A DNA stretch of 64,000 nt from Metallyticus violacea. Taxonomy: Eukaryota; Arthropoda; Insecta; Mantodea; Metallyticidae. Below, one piece after another: positions 43,040 through 54,579 of this stretch; position 1 is the stretch's first letter, and each line of letters starts with the position of its first letter. Under the pieces are notes generated by a model. The model ran no database searches. It worked only from the letters and a program-made list of their open reading frames with translations, and had not been told where the DNA came from. A program made the translations under genes and the position numbers. The stretch spans positions 70,154,001 to 70,218,000 of the forward strand of contig CM060834.1 of NCBI GenBank assembly GCA_030762175.1. Direction: 5' to 3'.

Positions 43040-43960
43040 TGTGTCTCATACTTGGTGCGAAATAAACCAGCTATCTTCACTTTATGTAAAACCATAATAC
43101 TTGACCCTATCCCAGTCAAAAAATTAATTCAGCAGATTATAGGTTCTACAGAAAAGCGACATGTCATTAATGAAATATTAATTAATTTTTTAAAGGCAGA
43201 AAGTGTTAGTGAAGCCGAAATTTATCGTCCAATGAACAATGTGTATGAGAATGCGTCTCTGTCATGCAGCAAGTGTTCAAATGATATGGTGAATTTCGTG
43301 ACGGACGTGTGCACACTTACCTAAACCTGGCCAAATTCACTTAACCATCACCGAGGAATCAAATCAACTGCAACCCTGGATAAACTATAAGACAGTATCG
43401 CAGAGTGAACCGAGATATTGAAGAAACATTGTCAATGAACAAGGAATATGTTCATATCATTCTCTATCGGCGGTTGGGATACCACAAGCTTTTTTTTAAT
43501 GGTGTTTAACGCCCGTTAATACTACTGAAGCACCACAGGCGATGGACACTGGTGATACATGAGATGAAATGATAAACTGGGAAAGGATTTTTTTTAAGGA
43601 AGGAGGCGTTTCCCGGCCTAAGTTTAGGGTACCTCCCCGGGATTTGCCTTTTATGTGAATTGAGGAAAACCTGGAAAAAGCCTCAGTCAGGGAGTACGGC
43701 CCTGGCGGGATTCGAACCCCAGACCTCCTGCTCACGAGTTCGCGCCTTAACGACCTCGGCTACCCGTGACGGTACCACAAGCTTTGAGCCTAGTGGGTCC
43801 CCAAGTATCTTTCTGAGGTTGATTCCGCACTCAACCACGGATGTTCTTCGCCCAGGGTATCCATAGCCTTGTGAAGCGCTGGAACAGGCAATGTGATTAT
43901 ATATGTCACCTATGCATCACTCTTACTTTCTATATGTTCACATATTCCAAAGAATTAATC
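43040..43960 (+). mobile_element. mariner-like deletion derivative, split by a SINE-A
   Basis: The 90-codon frame at 43052-43324 contains VINEILINFLKAESVSEAEI then YRPMNNVYENASLS, the helix-turn-helix region of mariner transposases. It continues out of frame with NEQGICSY/KEYVHIILYRRLG-type text to 43490. After the SINE the trace goes almost directly to the C-terminus (FFAQGIHSLVKRWNRQCDYI at about 43838-43900). The catalytic core is therefore missing: an internally deleted element. Confidence 0.72.
43493..43772 (-). mobile_element. SINE-A copy 7, full length, inside the mariner derivative
   Basis: Reverse orientation, complete from the tail motif aatggtgtttaacgcccgtt to the head ctcggctacccgtgacgg, with box-B-like GGTTCGAATCCCG on the minus strand near 43705. 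A 13-bp duplication, taccacaagcttt, flanks it (43480-43492 and 43773-43785). Confidence 0.92.
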
Positions 43961-45231
43961 ATTACAGAAATAAAGTATCACTTTCATTTGGGTAAACCAT
44001 ATAGTATCGGTAGAAATTAATCGCAAAAGAATGTTTAGTGCTTATGATGGGAAGGCCAGACTATCTACTCTATTATTCAAGTAAATGCTATCTAAAAGGA
44101 ACAGTATTGCTTCAACTTTTACTCAGCTAAAGAGGTTACCTTTAGCTCGTTTTGCGGGTGCTGCATGTCATAGGTATAATAAAACTTTTGTGACTTTGGC
44201 GCAGGGTTGGACTCGCTCAAACCATCAGTTTTCTCTGTGTCAGCAGAATTTTTACTACATCTATGACCCAGCAACGACCGGAAAATGGATAGGAGATAAT
44301 GGACAAAGGTGCAGAAGCTTACTAAAATATTGTATTTTTGAGTTGTACCTATGCAAGTGTCTGTGAGTTTTGATTGTACCATAGCTTAACTGGATGACAG
44401 TAAAACCGATTTCAGCAAACTGTATAAAATTATCCGTTTTGAGGATGCATATAAATCCTTCTAAAGAAATCTTCATTTATAAATCGGTTTTGTTTTTTAT
44501 TTCTTACTTTCATTCCATCTTTACATTTTGTCCATGTTAATTTATCGCAAACACTTTCGTTCTAAAATCGATGGAAATTTACATACGTGCAATATTTGCA
44601 GTAGCCGTAATAAAATTGTCTGCCCCAATACTCTCCCGCGGCCCTAATCAAGTTCGGCACAGTGAAGGTCATTTCAGTTTCCATCATTAGTAAACAATAA
44701 TTATGAAGTTTATTATTCCCCCTTGCATTCGCTGGTTTGCATCATAAAGCAGCTTTTGGTGAATTATGTCTGACTTTTCAGGGAGTTTATTTTAACAGAG
44801 AGATAAAAGTAGTTTTCATTGTGACAGAAATGCAAGTTTCTTTTCCTTTTCTTTCTTCCATATGTGAAAAAAAATTCTCTATATTCCAGAAGAGTCTCCA
44901 GAACTACAAGCGAGCCGAATTTTTATCACTGAGCCTTTTTGTTACGCGTGGAATAACAAATTAAAAAGTAACATTTCAATCGCAGGGGGAAGCTGAAGGA
45001 CTCCATACGGAATCCCGATATACGCAAGGCTGATGTGAGAGTTTAACAGGCAGATTTAAACTACTAAAATTAATTAAAGTCTAATAAAGTCTACATTTAA
45101 AGCAAAATCTGCCTATTGAGTCCTAATAAGCAATTCAAAAACTTTAAGTGTGGTGCAGATTTTAAAATGATAAAGATTAAAAGTTAAATCTTTTCGCTAA
45201 AAATTAATACAGTTTTTTTTTTTTCAATTTA
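43961..45231. other. Spacer, nothing recognised
   Basis: A 93-codon frame at 44085-44366 has no recognisable motif. 44130-44240 is slightly G+C-richer. The rest is A/T-rich. Confidence 0.4.
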
Positions 45232-45587
45232 CAGTGTTCCAGGTAAAATGTGATCTACTGGTTATATAGCCTATGTATGAAACACCTATAACTGATGTAT
45301 GAAATAGCATTTTGCGTTTTCCCTTACGGAGCATTCAATATAATGCATAAAATGAACAAAACTTATAATATATGAAAGGATATATCCAACCCAGCATTCG
45401 CCTAATCAACCAAGAGAAACAGTGGAAAACCCTAGATCGCGATGGCCGGCTCCAAGAGATTTGAACCCGTGATCTCCTAATTATGAATCTTAAGCTGTAC
45501 CGCTGGAGTCACTGCACTTGATTCCTCAATTATATGTGTTTCGTATAGTGTATGTACTCAGTAGATCACATTTTATCCGGACCATCG
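45232..45587. mobile_element. MITE with about 50-bp terminal inverted repeats
   Basis: The left arm (from cagtgttccaggtaaaatgt) and right arm (reverse complement cgatggtccggataaaatgt) share the exact block taaaatgtgatctactg and then a diverged region ending gaaacac. TA lies at both outer edges (45230-45231 and 45588-45589). There is no coding capacity, and the length is 356 bp. Most of its interior is a SINE-C-like segment. Confidence 0.75.
45375..45525 (-). mobile_element. SINE-C copy 3, partial, within the MITE
   Basis: It shares cagcattcgcctaatcaacc, cgatggccggctcc and a box-B-like tttgaacccgtgatctcc with the SINE-C copies at 5503 and 11828. Confidence 0.62.
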
Positions 45588-45810
45588 TATAAAAGAAATG
45601 CTTACTTTACTAAGTGGGTAGAAGGATTAAAATCTCAATTATGTGCCGTTACCCTTATATAGTCTTTTTTATACTGTTCATATTTATATGCTAAACTCAT
45701 ACTTAGTCCTGCTATAAGTTTCTGAGGTTCCTAGCACATGTTAAGTTAGCATTCCTGCGTCTTGTGCGTAGCAGTGACATTAAAGCAATCTCAGCTCTGG
45801 CATATTATCA

Positions 45811-45887
45811 CACGCTGAACGGAAAGCACTACTGCAATCTACTGCAACGCTTGCTGCTACTGCAACTCGCGCTACTCCTGCTGCTGG
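45811..45887 (+). repeat. Inverted repeat, left arm
   Basis: It starts cacgctgaacggaaagcact and ends gctactcctgctgctgg. It pairs with the reverse complement of 46780-46855 at high identity over about 75 bp. Confidence 0.75.
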
Positions 45888-45973
45888 ATGGAGATTGCAG
45901 TCCCGAGCGACAGCGGAGAGAGCAAAGAGAGCGAAGGTAGTGATTTGCTAGATAATAAGACTTTCAAGTGCAA

Positions 45974-46335
45974 CGGCACGGTAGCTCAGACGGTTAGAGC
46001 ATCATGCAATAGACTTTTTTGAATAGTGTTTAACATACTTTTTTATTACTGAGGCACTACAGGCAGTGAACACTGGTGATAGATAAATTAAATGACATAT
46101 TGGGAAAGGGTTTTTTAAGGAAGTAAGCGTTGCAGGCCTATGTTTAGGGTACCTCCTCATCATTTGTCATTTTTGAGGATTGAGAAAAACCTGGAAAAAA
46201 CCTGTCAGAGAGGACGGTCCTGGCAGGATTCGAACCCCAGATATTCCGCTCACGAGTCCGTGCCTTAACGACATCGGCCACCCGTGGCGGTACAATAGAC
46301 GTGAAGATAGTGGTTTCGAATCCTCACATCCAAAT
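45974..46335 (+). mobile_element. tRNA-like sequence or SINE head split by a SINE-A
   Basis: The left part (45974-46014) has gtagctcagacggttagagc, a tRNA box A/D-arm. The right part (46301-46335) has tggtttcgaatcctc, a box B/T-arm. Removing the SINE-A between them and one target duplication restores a continuous tRNA-like unit of about 75 bp followed by a T-run at 46337-46346. It could be a tRNA pseudogene or the head of another SINE family. The A/U-rich, imperfect anticodon arm argues against a working tRNA. Confidence 0.65.
46015..46292 (-). mobile_element. SINE-A copy 8, inside the tRNA-like sequence
   Basis: A full-length reverse copy with head ccgccacgggtggccgatg in forward sense and box-B-like GGTTCGAATCCTG. 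The 8-bp duplication caatagac lies at 46007-46014 and 46293-46300. Confidence 0.92.
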
Positions 46336-46779
46336 GCTTTTTTTTTCTGCCGGAGTTAAAGGGGATTTGCCACAATTACAATGAATTACTCGGTAACACA
46401 GCATTTTGCACAGAATGGCCTATAAATTGATATTGTCCAATTTTTCTTGCTGCAATCAAAGGAAATATGCCAATATTACAGTTATTTACCCGCTCCTATC
46501 TATTTATATTTACGAAAAGGAGGCGAGCGTAGGCCGTTAGGCCGTAGCGAGCTGCAGAAAACCATATATATGAACTAATTGCGAATTTAAATAAGAGTAG
46601 ATTTCCTACCGTTATAATATTTCACCTGCCTAACAATGCCCTATATTAATTTATATTTAGTAGGAAAACGTATAGGTTACATTATTTTTAACATATAAAA
46701 TTTACACTGTTACAAGCGGCTACGCACACGCAGGACCCAATTCTTGCTGCTAGTCCAGCTTTTGCTGCTGGCAGGCACC
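46336..46779. other. A/T-rich interior of the inverted-repeat unit
   Basis: A T-run then A/T-rich sequence. A short ggctacgcacacgcaggacc motif at 46715-46734 is the inverse of tcctgcgtcttgtgcgtagc at 45755-45774. No coding signal. Confidence 0.4.
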
Positions 46780-46855
46780 CAGCAGCAGGAGTTGCTCGAG
46801 TTGCGCTAGCAGCCTGCGTTGCAGTAGCTCGAATTAGTGCTTTCCGTACAGTGTG
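46780..46855 (-). repeat. Inverted repeat, right arm
   Basis: The reverse complement begins cacactgtacggaaagcact and ends actcctgctgctggg, matching 45811-45887. Confidence 0.75.
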
Positions 46856-46959
46856 AAAAGTCAAGTGCTCAGGCATGCATGCAGTTGGAGGTCAGCTGTC
46901 GCCTAGTAAACATGGAGCGAGGGGTCAAGAGAGTTGCATCACAGTGATTGCATTACACA

Positions 46960-47835
46960 AGTGTAACAAGATCGCAGCAAATGATAAGGAAATTTCAGTG
47001 ACGATCTATTGAACTATATACAGAGACGTCTTCTTTCGATGATTGAGCTATACATGATCGCCCATGTAAGACGTAGAACCAGCAGTCGTCAAAGCCGCCG
47101 CTGAGAGAATTCGTAGGAATCCACTCCACATGCGCGAACGATGTCACGCTCATAAAAAAGACGTAGATTTGGGGCATAATGAAGAGGCATGGGACAGGTG
47201 CTTTAGAGCAAATAAGATCCACAAGAGACTGGAGAAGAATGCAAAAGCCAGTCACCGCCAAATTCTCTTCATGGATGAGAAAGTTTTCACCGTAGAAGAA
47301 AAACTCAACCAGAGTTGCGTGTATGCTCGCTGTTCTAAGGAAGCTGCTGCCAAATTCCTAAAAGTGCAAAGATATCATTATTCAGCGTCCATGATGGTTT
47401 TATGGAGGGCGTCATTTGAGGGCATGACATCACTGAATTTCTGCGTACAGGTGGAAAAAACACATGCCGCCTAATACCAAACCGACACCTGGAAACGATT
47501 GTGAAGCCCTTTGTGAACATCACTTTGTTCAGTACTCAGCATCTTTCACAAGACGAAGTTCGCACAACGTTGACTGGAGAGCAACATTCCAAAGTTTATC
47601 ACACAGCTGATTGATCCTCAGGAAGCCCAGATCTAAATACAGTGGAATATCGCTTGTGGTCCATTTTAAAGGATATGACCCTCTCTAAATGTCACCACAG
47701 TATCACGTCCTTAAGGATAGTATCCTCAGACCCCTAGATATGGTGCATGCGGCGATAGATGAGTGACCAGAGCATTTGAAGAGGTGTGTCAAGGCAAAAG
47801 GTGGACATTTTGAGGAAAATGCATGTTGTAACTTC
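46960..47835 (+). mobile_element. Tc1/mariner transposase relic (Tc3-like insect group), second copy
   Basis: The longest open part, 47130-47474, contains ILFMDEKVFTVEEKLNQS near 47262-47315, the first catalytic Asp block. VYAR and SASMMVLWRASFEGMTSLNF follow, the conserved VMVWAGxSxxGxTSLxF segment. Further traces continue to the C-terminus at about 47800 (KRCVKAKGGHFEENA-type). The N-terminal part shows IRRNPLR-like text near 47100-47125. Frameshifts follow 47474. Same family as 36770-37815 but less decayed in the core. Confidence 0.8.
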
Positions 47836-49962
47836 TGTGTGTAGTCTCTATTGAATAAATTACAAATATATACATTTGTTGTCGTTATTTCTGTATATAC
47901 TAGCTGCCTCTGTATGAGGGACAGAACTTAGGACAGCGCTAAGTACATGAAACACTCTATAACTAGCCGTTTTGTTGTGTTTGTTACTTTATGACCACGA
48001 TAGTTTACACATTAACGTTTTGGAATCGGCTCCGGGGGGTATGTTTACAAGGTACAATTGATAATGGCAACAGATTAAGTATAAAGACATAGCAAATAGA
48101 AATATTATTGTACACGTATATAAGCAAACGGGGGAAAGATAAGATTCAAATTCTATCCATAAAAAGGCAAATGTGCTGTAGGAAAATTTTGGCATGTCAC
48201 ACGGTAATTTCTTTCATAGCCGCATACAAGAACAAAATAAAATGAAATGTCTCACTAGTTGAGCAGAGAATATTGAAATTACTTTCGCCCTGCAAAACAA
48301 GTTTCTCCTTGTACCTTATTCATTCTATTTCCCTTGTGGTATTCTCAGAAAGTAGGAACGAGTTTAACTTCTTATCTCCTTGCCCGCAACATTGAATTGT
48401 GTTTTAACACGTAGTTCTTATGCTATTTACATTCTCGTGCAAACCTAAAAGAAAGACGTAAGGTCTCTAAACTCGCATACAGTGAGAGTTCATGGGACAC
48501 CCGCATTGGTCAAAATAGTAGATAATTTGTGCTTAAGTTTATGCGCAAAGAAAAAGTCAGTATTTTATATGTTATCTTTGAAGAAAAATAATATTTGTAA
48601 TATCTTAAATTCGCCCAATTGTTGTTAGTACCTAAGAAGACTCGTTTATGTCCACGTTTGTGTATGGAAAAGGATTGCCATTTTAAATTTAAAACTTCAT
48701 TCAGTAAGAGATTAATGATTTAACTTCATATTTCACAATATAAATATTACAAATAACACAAACAAGTAAGATATTTAATATCCATTTATATAGTTTATCT
48801 TCCATTACTCTCTAGTTATATATGTAGTACGCATTGCTTGGATTGTTTCAAGAATATGAAGTAACTTCACATTTCATCAGTCTAATGAACTGTGATTTCA
48901 ATAAAATAAAATTGAAGATTTGCATTAATTTGGAACAGCCTGAATTTAAGCCGTTTTTAAAATGCATGCTTTCAACTGAACGTTTTATAACACACATTCA
49001 TTTGATACGTTGTTGTCTTACAAGGAATGTTACAAAGATAAAAAAAAATCGAGTTTGAAGATGATTATGCATATTTGCTTCTACAGCTGTTTTTAAATTA
49101 TTCGAGCAAATTATCCTCAAATAGATACGAAATGTTTAAACAGCAGAAGTTGAATACATCATAATTTAATTCCAATATTAGATGTAGCTGATTTGAGACT
49201 GAATTTTTAGCAACAAATTTTAGGAACCAATTTTCATGATTTTTGACAAAATTACCAGAGAAAAATTTCAGTTTCTAGATTGAAATGAGCAAAATGTTAA
49301 AATGATCTCAATATCTTAGAATGTGTCTATGCATTCATTAGAGCTAAGAAATTAGAATTAAGAATACATTGTCTGATTGCGTACCCTTTTATTTTAAGCA
49401 AATATAACATAAGAAATGATTTCGCCTGAATTCTTTTGCTCTGAAGTTCTGTCAGCTCATAATATTTTCCACCTCAGTGGGGTTCTGGATGTAATAACAT
49501 TATAGTCATTTTTTGTTAATGGATTTATCAAGTTAACTGTATTGTTGCACAACACTTAGTTTGTAAAACTATGAAACAATTCAAAATATCAAGTTTAGAA
49601 AGAGTATGAGCTATAAATCTGTAGAGTTTGGCAGCTGGACAAAAATTTGAGTTTTACTAACTTGAAAGATTTACTAAAATACAAACGAGCTATTTGTTGA
49701 AACGATCTTGCATGAGAAGCATTTAGTAAGGGTGTAAGACACTCAAAAGTCCCCGTGTTTCACATTAGTTATTCTTTAAATATCTTCAAATTTTTAATGC
49801 ATTATGTTGAAAACATTTACCTTAGTACATTATAGTGCGTGTATTAGCTTTTTGAAATATGATGTATTATTTTTTAAAAATATTTTTAAAGAAACATTTT
49901 CAAATTGCAGGAATTGTTTTCTTGTATCCCTTTCTCTCAGTACAGCATTATAAATTTTAATA
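47836..49962. other. Long A/T-rich spacer
   Basis: No coding motif, shared repeat or convincing exon was found. Confidence 0.5.
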
Positions 49963-50221
49963 GTTTTGAATAGTATTTAATGCCCGGTCTACTGCTGAGG
50001 CATTACAGGCGGTTGACACTGATGCTACATGAGATAAAATGATAAATTGTGAATTTTTAAAGGAAATATTCCAGGTATAAGCTTAATCGGCATTTGCCAT
50101 TTATGAGGCAGAAGAAAACCTGGAAAGAACCTCATTAAGGAAGACGGTCCTGGTGGGAATCTAACCCCAGACTTTCCGCTAACGTGTTCATGCTTTAAAG
50201 ACCTCGATCATCCGTTGTGGT
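49963..50221 (-). mobile_element. SINE-A copy 9, diverged, reverse orientation
   Basis: Recognisable by ttacaggcggttgacactga, cggcatttgccatttatgag and aagacggtcctggtgggaat. The 30 bp around gcctggaacgcttcc are partly deleted. No clear duplication. Confidence 0.75.
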
Positions 50222-50332
50222 TAAAATCTTAGGATCCCATTAAGAAGTAAGATTTCTTACTTCTTTACGTAGCATTTTATATCGAAAAGAAATATACATT
50301 ATTTTTTGTTGTAGCGTTTTTAATAATTTTTC

Positions 50333-50333
50333 A

Positions 50334-50366
<33 letters not shown>
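50333..50366 (+). repeat. (CA)n microsatellite
   Basis: An uninterrupted run of about 16 AC units. Confidence 0.95.
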
Positions 50367-50368
<2 letters not shown>

Positions 50369-50771
50369 TGCATTCTTAGTCAGGATTTAGAGTATACTTT
50401 GACTACAGTTTCTGAGTAAAGTATGCCCTATTTTTGCTATATTATTTTAAAATATTTCTTCAATATATACATTTACATCAAATACAAAATTATACTAATG
50501 CAATAATTTCACATATTGTAACAATTTAAATAAATTAATTTGAGTTTTTTGACATATTTATAAATGTAATGTCTAATATAAAATCGAATACAACATAGAC
50601 ATCTAATCCGCTTAATGTATTGCTCATATATTTTTTAATTTAGAGATTGGTATTGTAGTACTTATTTAGGAAAGTGTATTTATTTTCAATTATATACGCA
50701 ACTTTACCACATCTGCTATTTATTATAACTTGAAGCAGTAAATATTTAGCAAAATTAATATTTACAAACTT

Positions 50772-50999
50772 GTGTTTCTTCTGATTTATCTTCCTTATAT
50801 TGCAAGGAACGTATATGATTATCCTCCCTCTTCTTTGTTTCTTTTTCCTTCTTCCATTATCGGGGGAAAACTTTCCTTTATATCGGCAGCCACAGGCTTT
50901 TCAGATGCGGTCTACATTGCTAATCTTACGGTTGCGGATATTCTGTGGAAGCTATTCGGCTATTTGGAGCATATTATCACACTCAGTATATCTGTTTGA
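50772..50999 (+). other. Open frame with a GPCR TM2-like phrase
   Basis: A 75-codon frame whose second half reads AVYIANLTVADILWKLFGYL. N-L-x-x-A-D is the hallmark of transmembrane helix 2 in rhodopsin-family receptors. The stretch 50870-50970 is more G+C-rich than its surroundings and is preceded by acceptor-like cagccacag and ggcttttcag. No donor of good quality and no other helix were found. It could be a lone exon, an exon relic or coincidence. Confidence 0.2.
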
Positions 51000-52009
51000 G
51001 TTTCTCCCATATTCCTTAACTGCAAAATCTCCAAGGTATTAAAGCCAGCTAATTTAAGTGAAACAAAAAGCTCATGTCTTTTGAGAGCTTTCTTTCTTGT
51101 TCTCTTAAAATTTATATCGGAGAATGCTATTGAAGTTATGAATGTTAAGATATTTTAAATATTGAATTTGACTCTTACATAATTCCTAGATCAAAAACTT
51201 TTAGAGATTCGTAAACCCTAACATTCAATGACTGAAAGTGCATCTAGCGTAAGGAGGCAGATAAAAATGAGATTAATATCGATATTATTGTGTACGGTTT
51301 TGTGCACTGTATGTCTATTAAGGAAAAAAAAGGAATAGTTTTTGGTGATATGCTTTTTGGTGAATTATTCGTAGAAGGTTTTATTGTGTATTCTCTTTGG
51401 AATTATACAAATGTCATTCCTTCAGGAGAATGCTGCCTTAGTTTCTGTTTCAGCAGTTCTGCTTTAAAATGAAAATCAGAGTAACAGCTGCTCATACAAC
51501 TCCATCACCATTATATCATCACTTTGACATCTCTCTTTCTTTCTTACAGGTATAAATTAAGCTCATTTCTAAACCAACAGGGATGTTTTCATCAATATTA
51601 AACACCTGCATAACATTTAGTTTCTGTACTTTTTTTCGGAATGTAGAAATTGACAACTAAAATATAGGCAAGCTTCTCTGGAATCTATAAAGATATTACC
51701 TGCTTTCTATGCCGGTTTGACGAAATTTTTGACTTGGAATTGCAAAGCACCGAGATCCCTGAATGGTATTAGTTCTTGAAACTAAATTCGCAAATTTTAC
51801 TCTCCCCTAAGAGTTTTACTCTCCCCCATTAAGTACCAAATGATACAACCAACTTCTGCCAGCGTTAAAATTCGCTCAACTAACAGCTATTAATAAGTTG
51901 TATGACCGTATTCAGGTTGCATCCGCAATGTTAAATATCTTAATCGTAGCATCAAATTTAACTCCTTTGAGAATTAAACTCTGAATTCATTTAATTGCAC
52001 ATGAACATA
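51000..52009. other. A/T-rich spacer
   Basis: No further exon-like segment or repeat was recognised. The two tttactctccc words at 51797-51827 are a local duplication. Confidence 0.45.
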
Positions 52010-52290
52010 TAAGGGCTGTTAAATAAAGAATGGTCATACTTTTTGTACATACCTTTATTCATTTTCATAATTCTACTGATATTTCTCAAAGTAGTCCCCA
52101 TTGGATGCAATCCACATTTCCCAAGGCTTGTACCAGTCTGAAAACCATATTTTGACAGGTTCTTCAGAATTGCCTCCTCAGTCTTAACAACTGCTGCTGG
52201 TTATGCAAAATGCCTCCCACAAAGGTATTTCTTCAATTTGGAGAAAAGTAAAAAGTTACACGAGCTAAATCTAGATTACAGGGAGTTTAA
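52010..52290 (-). mobile_element. mariner-like transposon 3' fragment
   Basis: The minus strand reads FSKLKKYLCGRHFA near 52205-52255 (the PDLAPxDFxLFPKLKKxLxGxxF block of mariner transposases). Later WEMWIASNGDYFEKYQ near 52080-52125 gives the C-terminus. It ends at aagggctgttaaataaagaa, probably the outer terminal repeat. The N-terminal two thirds are absent. Confidence 0.72.
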
Positions 52291-53998
52291 GAGACACAAA
52301 GAGTATTTATTAATTATTTTTGAGAATTTAAATGAATCTTTAATTATTGTGTGAATATTACTACTAATTTATTAATCGCACTACGGCTTGAAACTGAATC
52401 CTCGCATGATATCTTGACGCCAGGATCCGACTCGACATGGATATACGAATTATAAATAAATTCTCTTTGTGGAATGGAATATTTAGGCCTAATAACTATC
52501 ATGTATTATTCTTAGTAGACTTTACTTCAGGATTAAATGCATATTTTTTTTCTCTTTGTTCAAAAGGCACTGACGTTTAGCGGGAAACTCAAAGCCAATG
52601 TAACAGTTCGGTAAACATCGCCCACACTCTGCAATTGGCGAGCTATGGTTTACCGGCCGATACAGTTCCCCGCCTGTGCTTTATTATTAGATGACAGATA
52701 TCATTTCATACAAAAAGCATTGATTTGGGGGAAAGAAGACTGTGACTGTTCATGTCAAAGTAGCATTTATATTTCATTTGAATCAATAAAAATAAATATA
52801 TAAATTGTAGCTCATCTTTGAAAAGCTATAAGCAAACATTGATATACATTTTACTTGAATATTTATGTTCTATGTCAATTACTAAAGAAAACTGCAAGTA
52901 TTCGATTTCTGAAGCCAAACTGCTGATGCATATTTAGATAGTGCTCAGAAACCAACTCGGTTTATTAGTGCTAACAAAATAAATATACCATATGTGAAAG
53001 AAGGAAAGGAAAAAGAATTTTGTTTACATTCACAGGAATGAGTTCGAAGTAGGTACTGAAATCGAAAGAGCATGACTGTGTGATAATGTCTTCAGCCAAG
53101 CAAACAAACTTAAGCTCTCTTGCAAACAAATTTTCTAGTCTGCAGCTGCTGTCAAAAGTTTCCGCAAAGCAGCCAATGTGTGTTGTTTATGCCTGTTCTT
53201 AACATAAAAACAAAACTCTCAGAAATAAGAGATCTGCTCTTACCGCCAGGCTAAGTTAACTCTTGACAAGGACAGAGAGGAGCCAGTGGCGTATACTGAA
53301 AGTTGCTGTATGCTGCAAAGGGTCCCTCGTGACATTCTCCTGTTTTGCTGTGCAGACACAAGAATAAGTAAGGAGGATCAATACGTGTAGTATATACTGC
53401 AAACTATTGCGTTTAAAGTTTAAAGCGAAACGTGAGTTATGTTTTCCTAACGCCACTTAAATATTTTATATGTTATGCATGGAACCTCGCTTCTGTCCAC
53501 AGAACTGTTCATGTGTTCATGTTATTTTAGTAATTTCAAAGAAATGTTTACAGCCAACAATTTAGTTAATACTTATAAAATTATTCTTCTGGTGCATCAG
53601 TATTATAGAGAATGTATGTTTTAGCTTACAAATAGCTGATAGAGGTAGTTACAACCATTTTTGAATTCATAAATCCGTTCTAATTTTATATGATGTGACA
53701 TGACATGTCAAAACGTCTGCGTTTATTTATTTTTTTCGGAAGTCAACTGAGCAAATTGTGAAATTATTATGTCAATCATAAATGTCACAGATATAATGAA
53801 ATAGTTTTGTGTTAGAAAGGTTGTAAAATCATTTCTTTATATAAGTACAATACATATTTAAAACACAAATTCTTGTTTGCCCATAATGGAAACACAAGGT
53901 GATATAGATCTTCAAATGACGAAAAAAGTCCATTTTTTTATGAGAATCGTATATTGAGTGCACAAAATACCTTATTGCCTACTCTCAGTTCTGTCACC
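52291..53998. other. Spacer, nothing firmly recognised
   Basis: The segment 53230-53460 is a little more G+C-rich, with a donor-like ggcggtaagagc on the minus strand at about 53233-53244. The frame behind it lacks an ATG. Confidence 0.4.
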
Positions 53999-54027
53999 TG
54001 CTTCTCCCTCTCCCTCTCCCTCCCCCC

Positions 54028-54060
<33 letters not shown>

Positions 54061-54074
54061 TCTCTCTCTCTCAT
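53999..54074 (+). repeat. Compound (TC)n-(AC)n-(TC)n microsatellite
   Basis: CT-rich and TC runs flank an AC run; frames across it are low complexity. Confidence 0.95.
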
Positions 54075-54579
54075 GCAATTGGAATCTACAACTATGACTA
54101 TATTTGAAACAATCACGTTTTAACTGAAATTGGGAAAGAAACACGTTGGAAGCGCAGGATATCATAATATAAAAACTTGAAAAGATAAACTTTTATTTTG
54201 AAGGAATTTTACTTGAAATCTGTTGACAAAAGAACTGATACTTTCTTCAGTTGTATTCCAAGAACCTATGAGGGAATGATATATTAGAGTCAAAAATTAT
54301 TACAGAGGAAATAGAATATTTTACACCATACCGCCTTCAAAGTAAACCCCTTGGGTGGAAACATATTAGGTAACTGGGTGTTGTTAATAGAAACAAGTAC
54401 TCTCTTATATTGTATTTTTAAAATATACAGTTTGCAGCTTAGTGAATAAAAAGATAGTAATTAATGAAAACGGGTGTTCTCTTGTGGATAACAAACAAAC
54501 TCTTATGGAACGAGTAAACCCGGTATACACCTAAATTCAGGCGGATAATAACAGGTAAATACTTGTTAATGCAACGAGA

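Noticed and set aside
53256..53456. Minus-strand frame resembling a signal-peptide exon (hydrophobic LQYILHVLILLTYS)
   Set aside because: Its first codon is GTG directly after a stop, with no ATG upstream in frame and no good acceptor; the nearby donor lies after the stop.
53938..54165. Minus-strand frame rich in Val-Cys and Arg-Glu-Arg-Glu
   Set aside because: It covers a compound TC/AC microsatellite and the composition is low complexity.
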